From the NCBI GenBank assembly GCA_038373865.1, contig JAXGGA010002209.1, positions 1 to 64,000 on the forward strand: a stretch of DNA of 64,000 nucleotides. The letters run 5' to 3'. Below, piece after piece: positions 10,282 to 23,380 of this stretch; the first letter of the stretch is position 1; every line of letters begins with the position of its first letter. This DNA is from Uloborus plumipes (lineage: Eukaryota; Arthropoda; Arachnida; Araneae; Uloboridae). The position numbers and the translations under genes were made by a program. The notes under the pieces were generated by a model. The model was not told where the DNA came from. It saw only the letters and a program-made list of their open reading frames with translations, and ran no database searches.

Positions 10282-12306
10282 CGGGGCCTCCGAGAAGAGA
10301 CTAGACGGGCCCGGTACTACTAGAGGGCGCTTTAGCGTTCCGTGTCGTTAAGCGATGGACAAGACAACGTGATGTTTACATCGGTGTTACTCTTAATGCT
10401 GCATAAGAAAATTTTTGAATGCGAAATCGGTGAAAAAAGTTAATTTTGTTACTTTTTTAAATGTTACATTAAGTTGAATGAGCTTTGGTTAAGTTTTTCT
10501 TTCTTTTCGACTTTGATCTCCATCGAATTGACAATCCGCAATTTCGGTATTTTAACATTAACATAATCATAATACTTTTTATGTTTGATAAATGCAATGA
10601 TTTATCCAAAACACAGTGATTCCTTCTTCATTCATTTTTTGTTGGTTTCAAAAACTTAATTAAAATATAGATATTCGAATTTTCAATTAACAATTTAACT
10701 GTGGACAAAGTAAAATAGCTAAAATAACTTACATTTTTAAAATAAATTATTGGAAATTTGTTTTGCAAATCACAGTTCATATCGAAAGAACAATGTATTT
10801 TTAAATAAAACTTGCATTAAAATATTTTTTGTTTTTGGCACTGATTTTATACATTCACCAAAAGATTTATAAAAAGGTGGATAATTTTCTCTTTTTTTTG
10901 CATGGGCAAAGTAAAAATTAAATATTTTTCTGATGACTCCTTTTTTTATTATTTCACTGAATAAATAAATAATGACAAAATAAAAACATAAATCAGTTAC
11001 ATTAAAAAATAATCAACTACCTGTGTCGCGCATGATAAACTAATTTTTTCTGTGAAAAGTCGGTTATTAATAGTAAATTTTTGTTATACTGTCAGCCCCT
11101 CTTAATCAGGTAATGAATAAAGGAATAACCCTCTAAGACGAGTAAAATATTCCAGAGCTGATTATTTCCCTGTAGACGCAATGTTAAAAATCCCCGCTTA
11201 ATCAATTAATATCCCTGGATAACCAAATAATATTAATCGGCTTTCGCAAATGTTTTTTCTGAGAAACGTTTTGGAAAAACTTAAAATGAATCTGAGCAAA
11301 ACTATTAAATAATATTTTCTGCAAACAGCGGACGAGAAAAACAACATTCATATCCTATTAAAACATTCCTAGCTTAATCTTTGTAGTACAGAAGAATGTA
11401 ATGTTTGCCACTGTACAAAGTATGATTTATTTATAAAGTTTATTCCTACATTTTTCAATATATTTTTAAACAACTATACAATTGCCAAAATTGATTTTTT
11501 TGTTTCTTCTAAGGGCAAAAAAAAGAAAGTGTACTGCTCTGTTACCTAGTACCATCGTGCAAATTTTGATCTGTTTATGAAGTTGACATCCAAATTTCTT
11601 ATTATATTTTTAAATACAAATGACAAGTTCTTGCATCTATAAACTGTTAAAAAAAGTAACTGCACTATCTAGTATACCTGAAATTTTAAGTTATAATTTT
11701 TAATATTTTGTTATGAACTTGTAAATTTTCAATGCACGTGTTAATAAACCTGATTTTAATATGGCTTGTTTATTGACTGAAATCACATAATGTCTGGAAG
11801 TATTTTTCGATAACATGTTTTATGTTTTACTACTTGTGATATATGACATCTCAATTTCTGCTTCACTTAGATTAATCAAAAAAAAAAAAAAAAAAAAAGC
11901 TTTCAAATATTAACTTAATCATAGTTTATATGTAAAAGTAGTACATGATTTTTTTCTTCTAAGTTTAAAAATTCTTTTGTTGTGAACAAGAAAGATAATT
12001 TCTTGGTTATTTGTTTATTAAAATTATATTGTATACTTATGTAATTGGAAGGTAAAGGATTTTTTTATCCAAAAGAATTAATATCGTCAGAAAATCGGGT
12101 TCTCAATCAATATATTCAACCTTTGATGGAAAATAATTTTACAGAATTTCCCTTCTAAATAACATTTTCCTTCTGACGCGAAAACTCTGCACATCACGAG
12201 AGGACGATGTTTCGTTTCTCCCATCGCTTAGCATGAGTCATCATTCTTCAGTACCGGGCCCGAAGAAGCAGCGGAGCTGCTTTCCCTGCACTCTCGCGGA
12301 GGCCCC
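10282..12306. mobile_element. 2.0-kb non-autonomous TIR element, unclassified
   Basis: The left end reads CGGGGCCTCCG and the right end CGGAGGCCCC. Subterminal GGGCCCGGTACT (near 10308) and AGTACCGGGCCC (near 12251) are also inverted, as are AAGCGATGG and CCATCGCTT further in. The 8-bp duplication GCCTAAAG flanks both sides (10274-10281 and 12307-12314). The GC-rich ends contrast with a very AT-rich interior without frames. An 8-bp duplication suits hAT, P or Merlin type elements, but the terminal bases do not settle which. Confidence 0.75.
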
Positions 12307-12314
12307 GCCTAAAG

Positions 12315-12898
12315 TCCAATTGAAACAGCGTCTCTTGGATGTGAGCTAGTTAGACCAGGAATGAAATTGGACCGTGTTTGGAAAACGATTTTTTTTTGTG
12401 TTTGCTGGTTCTCGGATATGGGAGTCTTCTTTTTCGAATCAATTTCTTTCCTTTGTAGATAAAAGCAGGGGATTGTTTACTTAATTTGTCTGCTTTTCCG
12501 ATTCAAACTCTTTCTACACATATTTAATAACAACTTTGATTTTGTAGCAGAAATAATACATTTACTGATTCAAAAAGCCCCAAGTTTTGCGTAATTATTG
12601 TTTTAGAATAATTTTGTGGTTGACTTATTTTTAATCAACTTTTTTTGAAATTTTCAGAGTAAACGTTTTAACCGCTGCTTCTGCTCTCTGATGATTAAGT
12701 AGCCCCCCATGTTATCTTTCAAATGTTTTCATGTTTTTTTTTCAAAAACATTAAAAATGTTTTTCTAATTTTCAATTGTTTTCATTCCGTTAAATTTTGA
12801 TTATTCCAATTAACACATTTACAACTCATTGAGAGATAACCTATTTTTGTCCATATATGAACTGCAAAAAAACTTTTGCAAAATTATAACAACATACA
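12315..12898. other. AT-rich non-coding DNA, nothing recognised
   Basis: AT-rich sequence between two elements, with no inverted ends, exon signals or tandem repeats noticed. Confidence 0.5.
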
Positions 12899-12900
12899 TA

Positions 12901-13818
<918 letters not shown>

Positions 13819-14044
13819 TTAAAATAAGTTTGATAGCATAATGAAGGCTTACACAGAAAAATGCTTGACGTTTTTTGCCTCATTATCTAAATTAATTTCA
13901 AAGATAACTTATTTAATTCATTCTTTTTTTTTTTTTAATGAGTGCAACAATTTTGTCGGTATTGACACACAAACACAACGACAATCAAGAGAATCGGTCA
14001 ACTAACATTTTGAGCTTTGATATATACAACACTTAACAGTAATA

Positions 14045-15392
14045 GTCTGTGGGCCGAAGGCAGAAAAGATGCTTAGAAACATGGTTTCGTTTGCCAACTT
14101 CGGGGACTACGAAATGTGATATTTTTCTGAATCCTTAGAGTCTACAGATGAAAAAAACACAATGTTCCCAAAAAAATATTGTCTCATTAGTTTTTTACAG
14201 GCCATTAAAGATAGATGGCAAAATATGCGAAAATGGAATTCTAGGGGCGGATAATTGCGTTAAATATCATATATATATGTCTGTCTCTGCCTATATATTT
14301 ATATGTACATATAGATGGATATATAGATACTGTTTGATATTCTTTTCGGCGACCTTCCTCGAATTCGCGCATGCGTCAGGTCTCAACCGATTTTATGAAA
14401 CAGGGGGTGATTGTGATAAGAGAGATAAGGAATGAGAAGGGATTTTTCTTTGTTTTGTTTTGTTTTTCGTTACATTCGTATATTTGAGGTGTTGATTTGT
14501 GTTGGTGATTTTTTTTCTCTTCCTTATCATTTCTATAAAAATAAAATAATATCGGAGTACGTGGAAATGCTGCTATCGTGCATTTTCGCAATCAAGCTGT
14601 CTCCCTTTTTAAAATAGAACCATTCAACGTTGCTTGACAAAAATTGAGTTTTTCCGAAATTTCTCGTTTTTTCACAATATACACCTGGAAAATTATTGAA
14701 AATTCGACAAATATGTGTAGAAACAATGTTATACGAAGTTTGTTTAGCTTGAATTTTTATTTTAAACCAATTTTTCCCACCCTTTCCGCGATTTTTCGAG
14801 AAACCCAAAATTTGCTTCCTCCTCCCCCCCCCCACCTTTAGCTCACCCCCCAGGGTCGGGGACTTTCAGTATATTAACTTACTAACTACCCCTAACAATA
14901 TTCTGTAGTCAAATACTCTCGCATATTCCATGCATTCTATAATGTATTCATTGACTGGATTATATAGTGCCATTAACGAAACAACGAGATTAAGAACAAG
15001 CGGAAATGTGGATTGATACATTTTTGTGATTTTCTTAGTAACTGAATCACAAAAGACGTGAAGTAAGTATTATGACTTATTAATATATTTTGCAACATAA
15101 AATCGTATGAAAAAGAAAAACTAGGGTAGAAAACCTGTTTATTGAAATTTTAAATTGCAAATATTTTGTGCAACAGCGCCACCTAGAGACAATTTTTGTT
15201 GTGAATGAGCCAACAGGCTAAGGAATATAGTCCCTATTTTAGTTACTAATTAAAACTTAATGAGACAGGGTCTGCTTGGGAACATTGTATTTTTCGATTG
15301 AGTACATCACTATTAGTTGATTTCAAGCAAGTTCCCGTAGTCCCTAAAATTGGTAAACAAACGTGAACGATATCGGTGCTTGGCCCACAGAC
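14045..15392. mobile_element. TA-flanked TIR element, 1.35 kb
   Basis: GTCTGTGGGCC begins at 14045 and GGCCCACAGAC ends at 15392, each with an outer TA. Inside the ends, GTTTGCCAA and a GGGACTACG phrase (left) match TTGGTAAAC and CGTAGTCCC (right). The right 350 bp has a second copy at 17395-17740. Short frames at 14148-14841 show no transposase motifs. Confidence 0.7.
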
Positions 15393-15579
15393 TATAGGTC
15401 CTGTCATGATCTTAATGGTTTCATTTAAAATTTTAAATTACACTTATTAAAGCACATCATACAATATGTATTACTTTTAAAAGCTCAAAATTGACGGAAA
15501 AAGTCACGCATCATATTTGGCGACGATTGACGTCGTTCAAAACTTACTTATTCGTGGTTACAAATCAGTCCGTTATATA

Positions 15580-15870
15580 CAAGGGCGGATCCAGAAATGT
15601 TCCAAGGGAGAGGCGATTGAGTTTTTTTTTCTTACTTGCCCATTTTTTTCTCCATGCACCCTTGATAATACATGTTGGTTACAAATGTTTTGGTCTTCCA
15701 TTTTGAAAAATTTCCAGATCAGAGCTCCGAATCCTTACCCTTTCTCTTAATATCATCAAAAATCAACTAAAACTGCCTTTTTTGAACTTCAAAATCTAAG
15801 AACCGCTGTGGAAGAGTCCCTCAAGGGAGGGGCGATCGCCCCCATTGCCCCTCTCTTGTATCCGCCCTTG
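15580..15870 (-). mobile_element. hAT MITE, 291 bp (copy 1)
   Basis: Ends are CAAGGGCGGATCCAG and its complement. The flanks GTTATATA (15572-15579) and CTTATATA (15871-15878) are an 8-bp duplication with one mismatch. The whole element aligns, inverted, with the copy at 24901-25189. CA-starting ends and an 8-bp duplication indicate the hAT superfamily. The reading frames across it are artefacts. Confidence 0.8.
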
Positions 15871-15999
15871 CTTATATATCCTATATGTATTTACACAAGC
15901 TATTTCAAATTTTTCCAGGGGAGCCGGGGCAAACACTGCATACACAATATAAATTGCACCAAAAATGACAAAAACCACGCCCGCTTACATGTAAATTGA

Positions 16000-16060
16000 T
16001 TTTTCAAAGCCGGGAAGGAGAGGAATTGACTCCCCCCCCCTCCCCCAAATGACGGGCCTG
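16000..16060. mobile_element. End fragment of the 62.4-kb hAT MITE family
   Basis: A C-rich run is followed by AAATGACGGGCCTG, the same right end as the element at 62418-62603. No left end is present. Confidence 0.5.
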
Positions 16061-16293
16061 TGATTTTATAAGTATTGGATTTCTGAAAAACAGTAATAGT
16101 TAATTTATGTTTTAGAAATAAAGCAGCAACAAAAAATGTCTAAACTGGTTCTTATTTAATCTCTATTTCCTACACTAACTCCTTTCACGACTGCAAGTTA
16201 TGTAGCAAAAGCAATAAACACTCAATTTTATAAGATTTAATTAAAATTTTGAAAAATCAAACGGTATTCAAAATAGCAGCGTAAAAAACGCAA

Positions 16294-17092
16294 TCTACTT
16301 ATATTAAAAACTGAGTATCTTTCTAACTATCTTTCTTTCTAACTATCTTTCTTTCTATGTCACGCTTCTTTCTCCTGAACGCCAATGAATTGAAAGTCGA
16401 ACCAGGTACCGATAGATAGGTAATTTTTCAGGCTTCTTTAGTTTCAATCTATATAATTATACGATTTTAATTAGCGAAGATATCAATTAATAAGTAGTCA
16501 AGTTTAAAGCGATTAAGCCTAATAAATGATTAAATATGAAATCCATTCTTGCAAACCGTCATTGCTATGAAACAGTGCTAACAATGATAATGAGAATTTT
16601 GAATGAAGGCTTAACTAAATCAAACACGAAACTCATAAGCGGGCCACTTACGTAGAATTTTTATCGCTAGCAACTTGTAATATTTTGAAACATTCATTTG
16701 TTGAAAAGCCATCTACTTATATTAAAAACTGAGTGTCTATGTCTGCTTTTTTTCTTTGAGCGAGCTGAACTTACTGAAACTCTCCTCAAAATCTTGAAAG
16801 CGCGAAGCATCTCAATAATTCGAATGATTTTTTATACAGGAAAAAAGTAAAGGCGTGAAGCGCCTATTAGCGAGCCGCCTTGGCGGGGAGTACTTTCTTG
16901 AAATTTTTCTCACTACTTTCAAGGCACGAAGTGCCCGTGCAACGCCGGGCCACGTGCGTGGTATGTCTTGAAATCGAATGAACATTAAATTATATCAAAT
17001 AATATAACTTCAGAATGAGTTAAAAGTTAGAGAGGGGAGACGTTATGCATCAACATGCCGCAGGAAGCTAATCTAGCTGCCCTGGCAGCTAG
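16294..17092 (+). mobile_element. Helitron, family 4 (with a second 5' end inside)
   Basis: It starts A|TCTACTTATATTAAAAAC and ends with the hairpin GCTGCC-CT-GGCAGC followed by CTAG|T, the expected TC...CTRR structure between A and T. A second, very similar 5' end begins at 16712, so a related copy was inserted or joined internally. Relatives are at 27909-29463 (complete ends) and about 41620-41750 (fragment). No Rep/helicase coding is visible, so the copy is non-autonomous. Confidence 0.75.
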
Positions 17093-17097
17093 TATTA

Positions 17098-17201
17098 CCG
17101 TATTTTTCGCCGTGTAAGACACACCCAATTTTAAATTAAATCCCCCAATTTTAATTAATCTTAAATTTATGCCGTATAAGACCCGTACGGCAAAAAATAC
17201 G
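17098..17201. mobile_element. Small MITE with CGTATTTTT ends
   Basis: CCGTATTTTTCGCCGTGTAAGAC-type left end (17098 onward) and GGCAAAAAATACG right end. GCCGTATAAGAC also recurs inside. About 104 bp, starting six bases after the Helitron end. Confidence 0.55.
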
Positions 17202-17394
17202 AAAAACAAAAATGTCGTTCCACTAAAAGTTGCTCTTTGTGAAACATCGCCAAAACGGGATATCAAGCCATAAAAGACAGCGACGCGAAACGAAACCGCG
17301 CGAACTGGCGCTCTTTGATCAAAAATAAAGAATGAGAATATCTGAAACGCCTGGCGGATTGATACAATGTTCGATTTTGATTTTATATTAAGTC

Positions 17395-17740
17395 ACACAG
17401 CGAAAAAAGTGAGTGATTCAAAACGTATTAATATATTTTGAAATGCAAAATCGAGTAAAAAAGTAAAATTATGGTTGAAAAACTGTTTATTAAAATTTTA
17501 GATTGCAAATATTTTGTGCAATAGCGCCACCTAGGGACAACGTCTGTAGTGAAAGAGTGACCAGGCCAAGGAAAAGAGTTCGTGTTTCAATTACTAATTA
17601 AAACTTAATGAGACAAGTTCCGCTTGGGAACATTGGATTTTTCGATTGAGTACATCAATATTAATAGATTTCAAGCAAGTTCTCGTAGTCCCTAAGATTG
17701 GCAAACGAACCTGAACGATATTTGCACTTGGCCCACAGAC
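17395..17740. mobile_element. Right-end fragment of the 14045-15392 element family
   Basis: It aligns with about 15045-15392, sharing AGCGCCACCTAG, TTACTAATTAAAACTTAATG, TTTTTCGATTGAGTACATCA and the terminal GGCCCACAGAC|TA. The left end is missing. Confidence 0.7.
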
Positions 17741-17967
17741 TATAAATTCTTACGAAAAAAAATTGATTTGACGAACTGCGAAAGAAGAACATGCATGGAA
17801 TTTTAGTTCCAAATAAATGTTTTTGCCATAACAGTTTTTGATACAGAAACAACACAATTCAAGTAATTCTTTAAGAGTGAAGCACAACCAAAAAGACTTT
17901 GTCCAAATTATTCAACAGTTAGGACGTTAGTTATATCCTTTGTTGTCAGGAATTCCAGTCACTGTTA

Positions 17968-18417
17968 GGCAGGAATTCAAGTGAAACAGGCGATCGCAAA
18001 TTATAATCGCTACTGGAAATGAATTACATTAGAACGCTTCTTGATAAAAACATCGTGACATCAGCGTGACGTTTGCCTATGAAAAACGAGCTGGATAAAA
18101 CGTCACAGTCTACTTGGCGAATAAGAGGAGATCGCTGACTGCTTGTGAGCTCTTATTGGCTCCACCCGTAGTGACGTCAGTGCCAAGTTAAGTTGATGAT
18201 AATGTAATGGAATGGACCTTATTCATGTGACGTCATTGCGGGTATTGACCGAGCCTAGCAGACGAAATTTAAGATTTGGAACCAATCAAGATTGTGGAAA
18301 CTGGATAAAAATACCCGCAAACGAAGACCGTTGCCAAACCGTGAATAAGGTCCATTCACTTCCAGTAGCGATTGCAATTCGAAGCGATTGCAATGGTGTT
18401 TCACTTGAATCCCTGCC
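17968..18417. mobile_element. PIF/Harbinger-like MITE, copy A (interrupted)
   Basis: Ends are GGCAGGAATTCAAGTGAAAC and its complement, flanked by the 3-bp duplication TTA (17965-17967 and 18418-18420). TWA duplications with GG-starting ends mark the PIF/Harbinger superfamily. The interior has GCGATCGC-type motifs, a CCAAT-containing block (ATTGGCTCCACCC) and a CRE palindrome TGACGTCA (18172-18179). A second MITE is nested at 18214-18353. No transposase is encoded. Confidence 0.85.
18214..18353. mobile_element. Nested 140-bp MITE
   Basis: GGACCTTATTCA and TGAATAAGGTCC bound the segment, and CGGGTATT/AATACCCG are a second inverted pair inside. Copies B and C of the host MITE lack it: they read GTAATTCACTTCC across this point. 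It carries another TGACGTCA (18228-18235). Confidence 0.75.
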
Positions 18418-18791
18418 TTAGGGTTTGTTAGCAAACATTATGTTCTTGTCACTCCAGAGCTCGAAAAAATATATGTTTCAAGTTTGTCCCCGGTGGTCTG
18501 GCTGTGGTTAGTTTAGAAAAAAAAATTTCAACAATTATTCTAGCCGCATTTACATACCGGTTTGATTTGTAATTCACTAATGCAATTATTTTTTTTTCAA
18601 GTCTGTATGTAAATTCAGCATGCGCGTGTCCATGCAAATGAGCAAGCAGAGCCACACATAAACTTGTGTAGACTGATGCGCAGATGAAGATAGGAGATTG
18701 AAGATTGGTCGCTTGCTGGCTGGAGCTCACTTGGACTGTTGCTGAGTCCGGTGTTGTGGTTCGTCTGATGTCTGCCCGAGAAGTGTTTTAA

Positions 18792-19078
18792 GGCAGGAAT
18801 TCAAGTGAAACAGGCGATTGCAAATTACAATCGCTACTGGAAATGAATTACATTAGAACATCGTGACGTCAGCGTGACGTTTGCCTATGAAAAACGAGCT
18901 AGATAAAACGTCATAGCCTACTTGGCGAATAAGAGGAGATCACTGACTGCTTGTGAGCTCTTATTGGCTCCACCCGTAGTGACGTCAGTGCCAAGTCAAG
19001 TTGATGATAATGTAATTCACTTCCAGTAGCGATTGCAATTCGAAGCGATTGCAATGGTGTTTCACTTGAATCCCTGCC
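18792..19078. mobile_element. PIF/Harbinger-like MITE, copy B (287 bp)
   Basis: Same ends as copy A, flanked by TAA on both sides (18789-18791 and 19079-19081). It is uninterrupted and serves as the reference copy. It holds two TGACGTCA palindromes (18864-18871 and 18980-18987). It lies in direct orientation about 375 bp from copy A. Confidence 0.88.
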
Positions 19079-19443
19079 TAAGTCTTCGTTACTGCGATTT
19101 TTCGTCATGACTGCCACCAACAAGAAAACAACGTATAAAGTTGATTCAGCTGTTTTTGAATTCTACTGGGGACTGGATTTCAGCAACATCTTCCATGTGT
19201 AATAAGTATATTCTATTTTCTGTTTTCTGGATGCACGAATAACGTGCTTAAGGGTTTTTGTAAAAATAAACTCTAGATTTTGCTCATTGAAATTTGTCTG
19301 TCTCTGTCACCTCTGAAGTTAGATGATAAATACACATACAATGATCCAGTACAAAGTTAGCTTTTACTTTTATGCTAACAGTGTTGATCTGTTTTTTGAT
19401 TGATCGCCTATTTGAATTACAGCAAAAAAGTTTTGTACAAAAA

Positions 19444-19742
19444 CAGGGGCGTCCCGAACTAAAATTTCTGGGAGGGGGAATATTATCAATTTGCCGAATG
19501 AAGCTCCAATTGTACCGAATGATGAAGTACAAGCATGCACACATGTCGTGCATAACATGTCGTGCAAAACATTCGGTGAGAAAAAACATTAGGCATCTTT
19601 CAAAAAAACAAATATAAATACTAAAAAGAACAAATAATCTCAATGTTGCAATAGTGTCTTTAAATTGCCGAATCGTCTGCAAAACGTGCCGAATACGAAA
19701 GTTATTGGGAGGTCACAGTGACCTCCCATCGGGGCACTCCTG
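19444..19742. mobile_element. hAT MITE, 299 bp
   Basis: CAGGGGCGTCCCGA and TCGGGGCACTCCTG are imperfect inverted ends, flanked by a perfect 8-bp duplication TACAAAAA (19436-19443 and 19743-19750). A 21-bp palindrome built on GGGAGGTCAC lies near the right end (19708-19728). Confidence 0.85.
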
Positions 19743-20590
19743 TACAAAAATGATTCTTCAAAAAATGCCATTCCATTATTGTCGAATAACAAATGAGCGA
19801 AAAATAGATTCGCAAAAATCTAAATTCACTCAATATGATTTCCCATTTTTCAAGGGTGTTATTAAAAAAGCCATTTTGTTATCAAGAGTACATGTTAGTG
19901 CAAAAGAAAATTAACTGCTATAAAAGCTGAAATATTTTTGTGAAGACGAGAAGGATAGTTTTGTAAAAGACTTAAAACTTGACTAAGAAATTGATGCCTT
20001 TTGTATTTATTATACAACCCCTCAGTTTTTCAATAAAGGTGACAAAATTAGAAATTAAGAAAACTAAATGAACTTAAATTTTAAAGAATAATCTTTCCAC
20101 AACTAAATGTAAAATAACAAAAAAAATCCTGAAAATTTTATAGTTCTCCCCCTACAAATAAAAAAAGGAGAAAATTAGAGACCAATTTCATGAGAAAAAG
20201 GGACTTTTAGGATTTTAGAGACCTTACTAAAGCTCCGTAGATAGTTTGTTCACTAGGTAACCTACGCGAATTATTCGCTCTTGACAGCAGCAATTCAAAA
20301 ATTTGATTTTTTTAACTAGTTTTTCGAAAAACAGACACAAAGTGAATTTTAATTTTCGCCGATTTAAAATAAAATGAAATAATGCTTTTCTTTCGTAGTG
20401 TTAAGAAGTGTTAAAAAAATAACAACAAAGAAGCAGCTATAAGAGATATTATAAATGCTGAGTAAATATCTCTTCTATTTCTAATGCAACAAGACAACTG
20501 TGGGCTAAGGCCTACAATCAGTTTTGATTATATGTTCTTGGAAATTTGGGTCAAAATTAACCAGTGAAGAAAAGTCAATCAAAAGAGACA

Positions 20591-20662
20591 AAACCCATCG
20601 CAGGATCGAACCTACGATCTTCGCGTCTCTAACACATCGCTCTAACTAAGCGCGCAACTACA
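20591..20662 (-). tRNA. tRNA-like pseudogene or tRNA-derived repeat
   Basis: On the minus strand TTAGTTAGAGCG (A-box-like) precedes GGTTCGATCC (B box, one base short of GGTTCGANTCC) at tRNA spacing. The T stem can pair only imperfectly because of the missing base, and the anticodon stem is poor. It is more likely a pseudogene or SINE head than a working tRNA. I do not assign an anticodon. Confidence 0.35.
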
Positions 20663-20786
20663 AATTAGTTTTCGGATGTTATTCATTCAAGTAGTGTGCA
20701 GTAGAAAACAGAAATATAAGCGATTTTCTGACACAAAAAAGCAATTTTTAGATTGTGGTTCTATTTTTCATCAATAGCCGGCACGA

Positions 20787-20825
<39 letters not shown>

Positions 20826-21216
20826 GGATGTATGTTTGTATGTTTGTTCCTTATACAAATCCAGTTTTCGTCGGATTTTCATCAAACTTGGCTCAGAGGT
20901 TTCTTGATGCACTAAAATTCCCATAGGTAGGGTTTTAAAATTTTAAAAAATCCAAAAAGCTCAAAATTCAAATTTTTTGTCTCAAAATGGCCATTTTCTA
21001 TCCATTTTGAATAGATACAGTAATAGAGATAAGCCTTTAAAGCATACAAATTGATAAAATTTAACCCATTTAAATAAGAGTATTTTCTAACAAAGATTAC
21101 GATTAACACTGAATTACCAATTTAAGGCTCACCTATTTCATTTTGGCATGAAATAAGTTAAAAACAATTATAATTAGCTATGTTGTATTAATAAGCAACG
21201 CCGGGTAATAAGCTAG
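20787..21216 (+). mobile_element. Helitron, family 3 (about 430 bp)
   Basis: It starts A|TC followed by a (TA)n run and AAATGGATGTATG, and ends GCAACGCCGGGTAATAAG-CTAG. The next base pair is the TC of another Helitron, with no spacer. No coding capacity is seen. Confidence 0.65.
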
Positions 21217-21911
21217 TCTCTATATATAAATATGACGGTGTTTGTTTGTTTGTTGGTTTGTACCCGTTGGCCAGAAGCCCCCACAGAACCTACAGACCTG
21301 AAACTTGGAATAAAAAATCCAACGTATCCCCGTGTAATGCATCTCGAAGACCAAATTCTAAATTTCGAATTAGTTATTTTTAAATTAATTAATTAGTCTG
21401 ATTTTTGATGTATCTGCCATAATTGAGGGGGGGGGGGGGACCTTTCCACACCCCAAAACATTATGTATCGCTGGAAAGGATTTTTTTTTTCTGAAAAAGA
21501 AAAGTTTTAGCACGTTTATCTGAGTTTATTAAAATAGGAGATATTAATTAATCAAATTTAGTCAATTTTCAAGGCTTAACACTGTACGCAAAACTGAAAC
21601 ACTAGGTCCATTTTCCGGATCAGTTTCTCTTTTGTCCCTGAAGTTACATTGGGGTCTAAATTTGCGTACAGAGATAAGCCTTAAAAATTGACAAAATTTG
21701 AATAATTAATATCGTCTGTTACTTAACTTTCTGTCTTTTGATTTCTTTGGCGAATTGATTTAAACTTTAACATGACTTTAAGTGGAATTTAAAGTTGATT
21801 ACATTTGAATTAAAGAATATAATAAATTTACTTCAGAGGGTTGGAGTGAATTTAAATTTATTCAGTTGACTTCTATTTAATGCACGGGCATCGCCGTGCG
21901 AGTACTGCTAG
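21217..21911 (+). mobile_element. Helitron, family 1 (695 bp)
   Basis: It starts TCTCTATATATAAATATGAC and ends with the 3' hairpin GCACGG-GCATCG-CCGTGC, a short spacer, then CTAG|T. The same termini, reversed, bound the copies at 45591-49373 and 49374-50963. The internal text AATTAATTAGTCTGATTTTTG and CCAGAAGCCCCCACAG is shared with them. Non-autonomous. Confidence 0.8.
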
Positions 21912-22019
21912 TAAGCTAGAAAATAAGGGGTAAATGATGAATTTTGATAAAGAAATAAGGAAGTTATCCCGTGGTAACAGAAAAAAAAATCTAGAAAAAT
22001 AATACATAAGATTATGCAA

Positions 22020-22640
22020 AATAAATGAGGGGCGATTTGCAGTCGTTCTTCACTCGGATGCTCATTCAAGGCAACCCTTCATTCGCCCTCACATTTCTCC
22101 CTCATAGCATTCACGGATAGAGAGAGAAAAAGCAACCGCTTCCCCGGTCATCCTCAATCACGAGAAAAATGAGGAGAAAATCGATCTCCGCTGTCATGCA
22201 AATGGAGAAAACTGAGCACTCGCTTCCTCTACCTCGAAACTAAACTCCCAAATCAGAATGATGAAAAAGTGGTTCCGGAAAATAATAAAAAAAAAAAAAG
22301 TCGTCGCAAGGCAAAGGTTAAAGCAGCAATCGATGGGCGTCTTAATACGGTCATCAAAGAAAATGACGCAAGGGAACACGGCCGAGCATAAACGATCCGC
22401 CTAAGAGGACATAAAAAGTGTCATAAACAGACTGATTTCCTTGTTGCTCGAGCTTTTCATTTCCCCCCTCGGCCGATGAGGATGGAGTTGATTCCCGATC
22501 GCGTCTGGGGCGTTTTATTATTCGACTGCAGTTCTTACTGCCCGGGATGAGATAGCCATTCCGGTAATTAAGGGCCCATAGCGTCGTGGTGTTGGGGGAA
22601 AGGTTTAATTATGATCTATAGTCTAAGGCGTCACGTTAAA
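22020..22640. promoter_or_regulatory. Candidate intronic regulatory block, copy 1
   Basis: A GC-balanced, non-TE-like stretch with an octamer ATGCAAAT (about 22197), an ATCGAT and a TAATTA-rich 3' part. About 22240-22500 has a diverged second copy at 29955-30250 with the same order of short blocks: AATCAnAATGATnAAAAA; ATCATCAAAGAAAATG; then GTCATAAACAGACTGATTT. No terminal repeats or target duplication bound it. Function is inferred only from composition and duplication. It could be an unrecognised ancient repeat. Confidence 0.35.
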
Positions 22641-22739
22641 GAAAGTTTTAATTATGACCCTTGGCGCGGTGTTAAAGAAATATTTAATTTTATCCTTAAG
22701 TATGGTGCTAAGGAAAAGTTTATTATATAATTTAAAGAA

Positions 22740-23376
22740 GAGGTTTTCAAAGTTCAGACCACCACGGGCCTCCTCCTGAAAATGACTAACTTTGCAAATC
22801 AACCCCCCCCCCTCGCCCGGACAAAGGAAAAAAAATGTATTATAAAAAATTTGATATTATTTTTTTCTAATGTGTTTTTACGTTTTTTCTTTAGTTAAAT
22901 TTATTTATTGATTATTCTGTATATTTTTAGAGGTCTTGTCTAGTTTTCATTAAATATTATTATTTCGAGCTATGGAAGTAAAAAGCTATTCAAAATTTAA
23001 TTGGGTGTCAAATGTGTGTTAAAATTGAGGGTTCTGAAGGGTTTGCTGTGCATTGCGTGTACGTAAACAAGAACTTTTTTATTCCATACAAGTGCACTTT
23101 CGTTTTGAATAAAGATATTGTTACTTGTCTTTCAATTTCAATTAGTTCTTACGTTTTCGTAGGATAGTACTACGGACCCCCTGGCAAGAGCTTGCTCTGA
23201 CCTAAAGTATGGTGTTGACTGTCGGAGCTCCAATGTGGAGTGTGTGATTCGACAGCAATTTTTTTCTCATGATTCTTTCTACGGTAGGATACGACATCAG
23301 CCTCAGGAATTTCTTTGCAGAGTTTGACTCAGAATCCTTTTTTCTTGAAAGCATCTTTATACAGTGTGACTCGAGA
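22740..23376. other. AT-rich non-coding DNA
   Basis: Includes a C-tract near 22803 and short GC-richer patches, but no ends, exons or tandem structure that I can support. Confidence 0.45.
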
Positions 23377-23380
23377 TTAA

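Noticed and set aside
20591..20662. Functional tRNA gene
   Set aside because: The B box lacks a base and the anticodon stem is poor, so it is kept only as a tRNA-like sequence.
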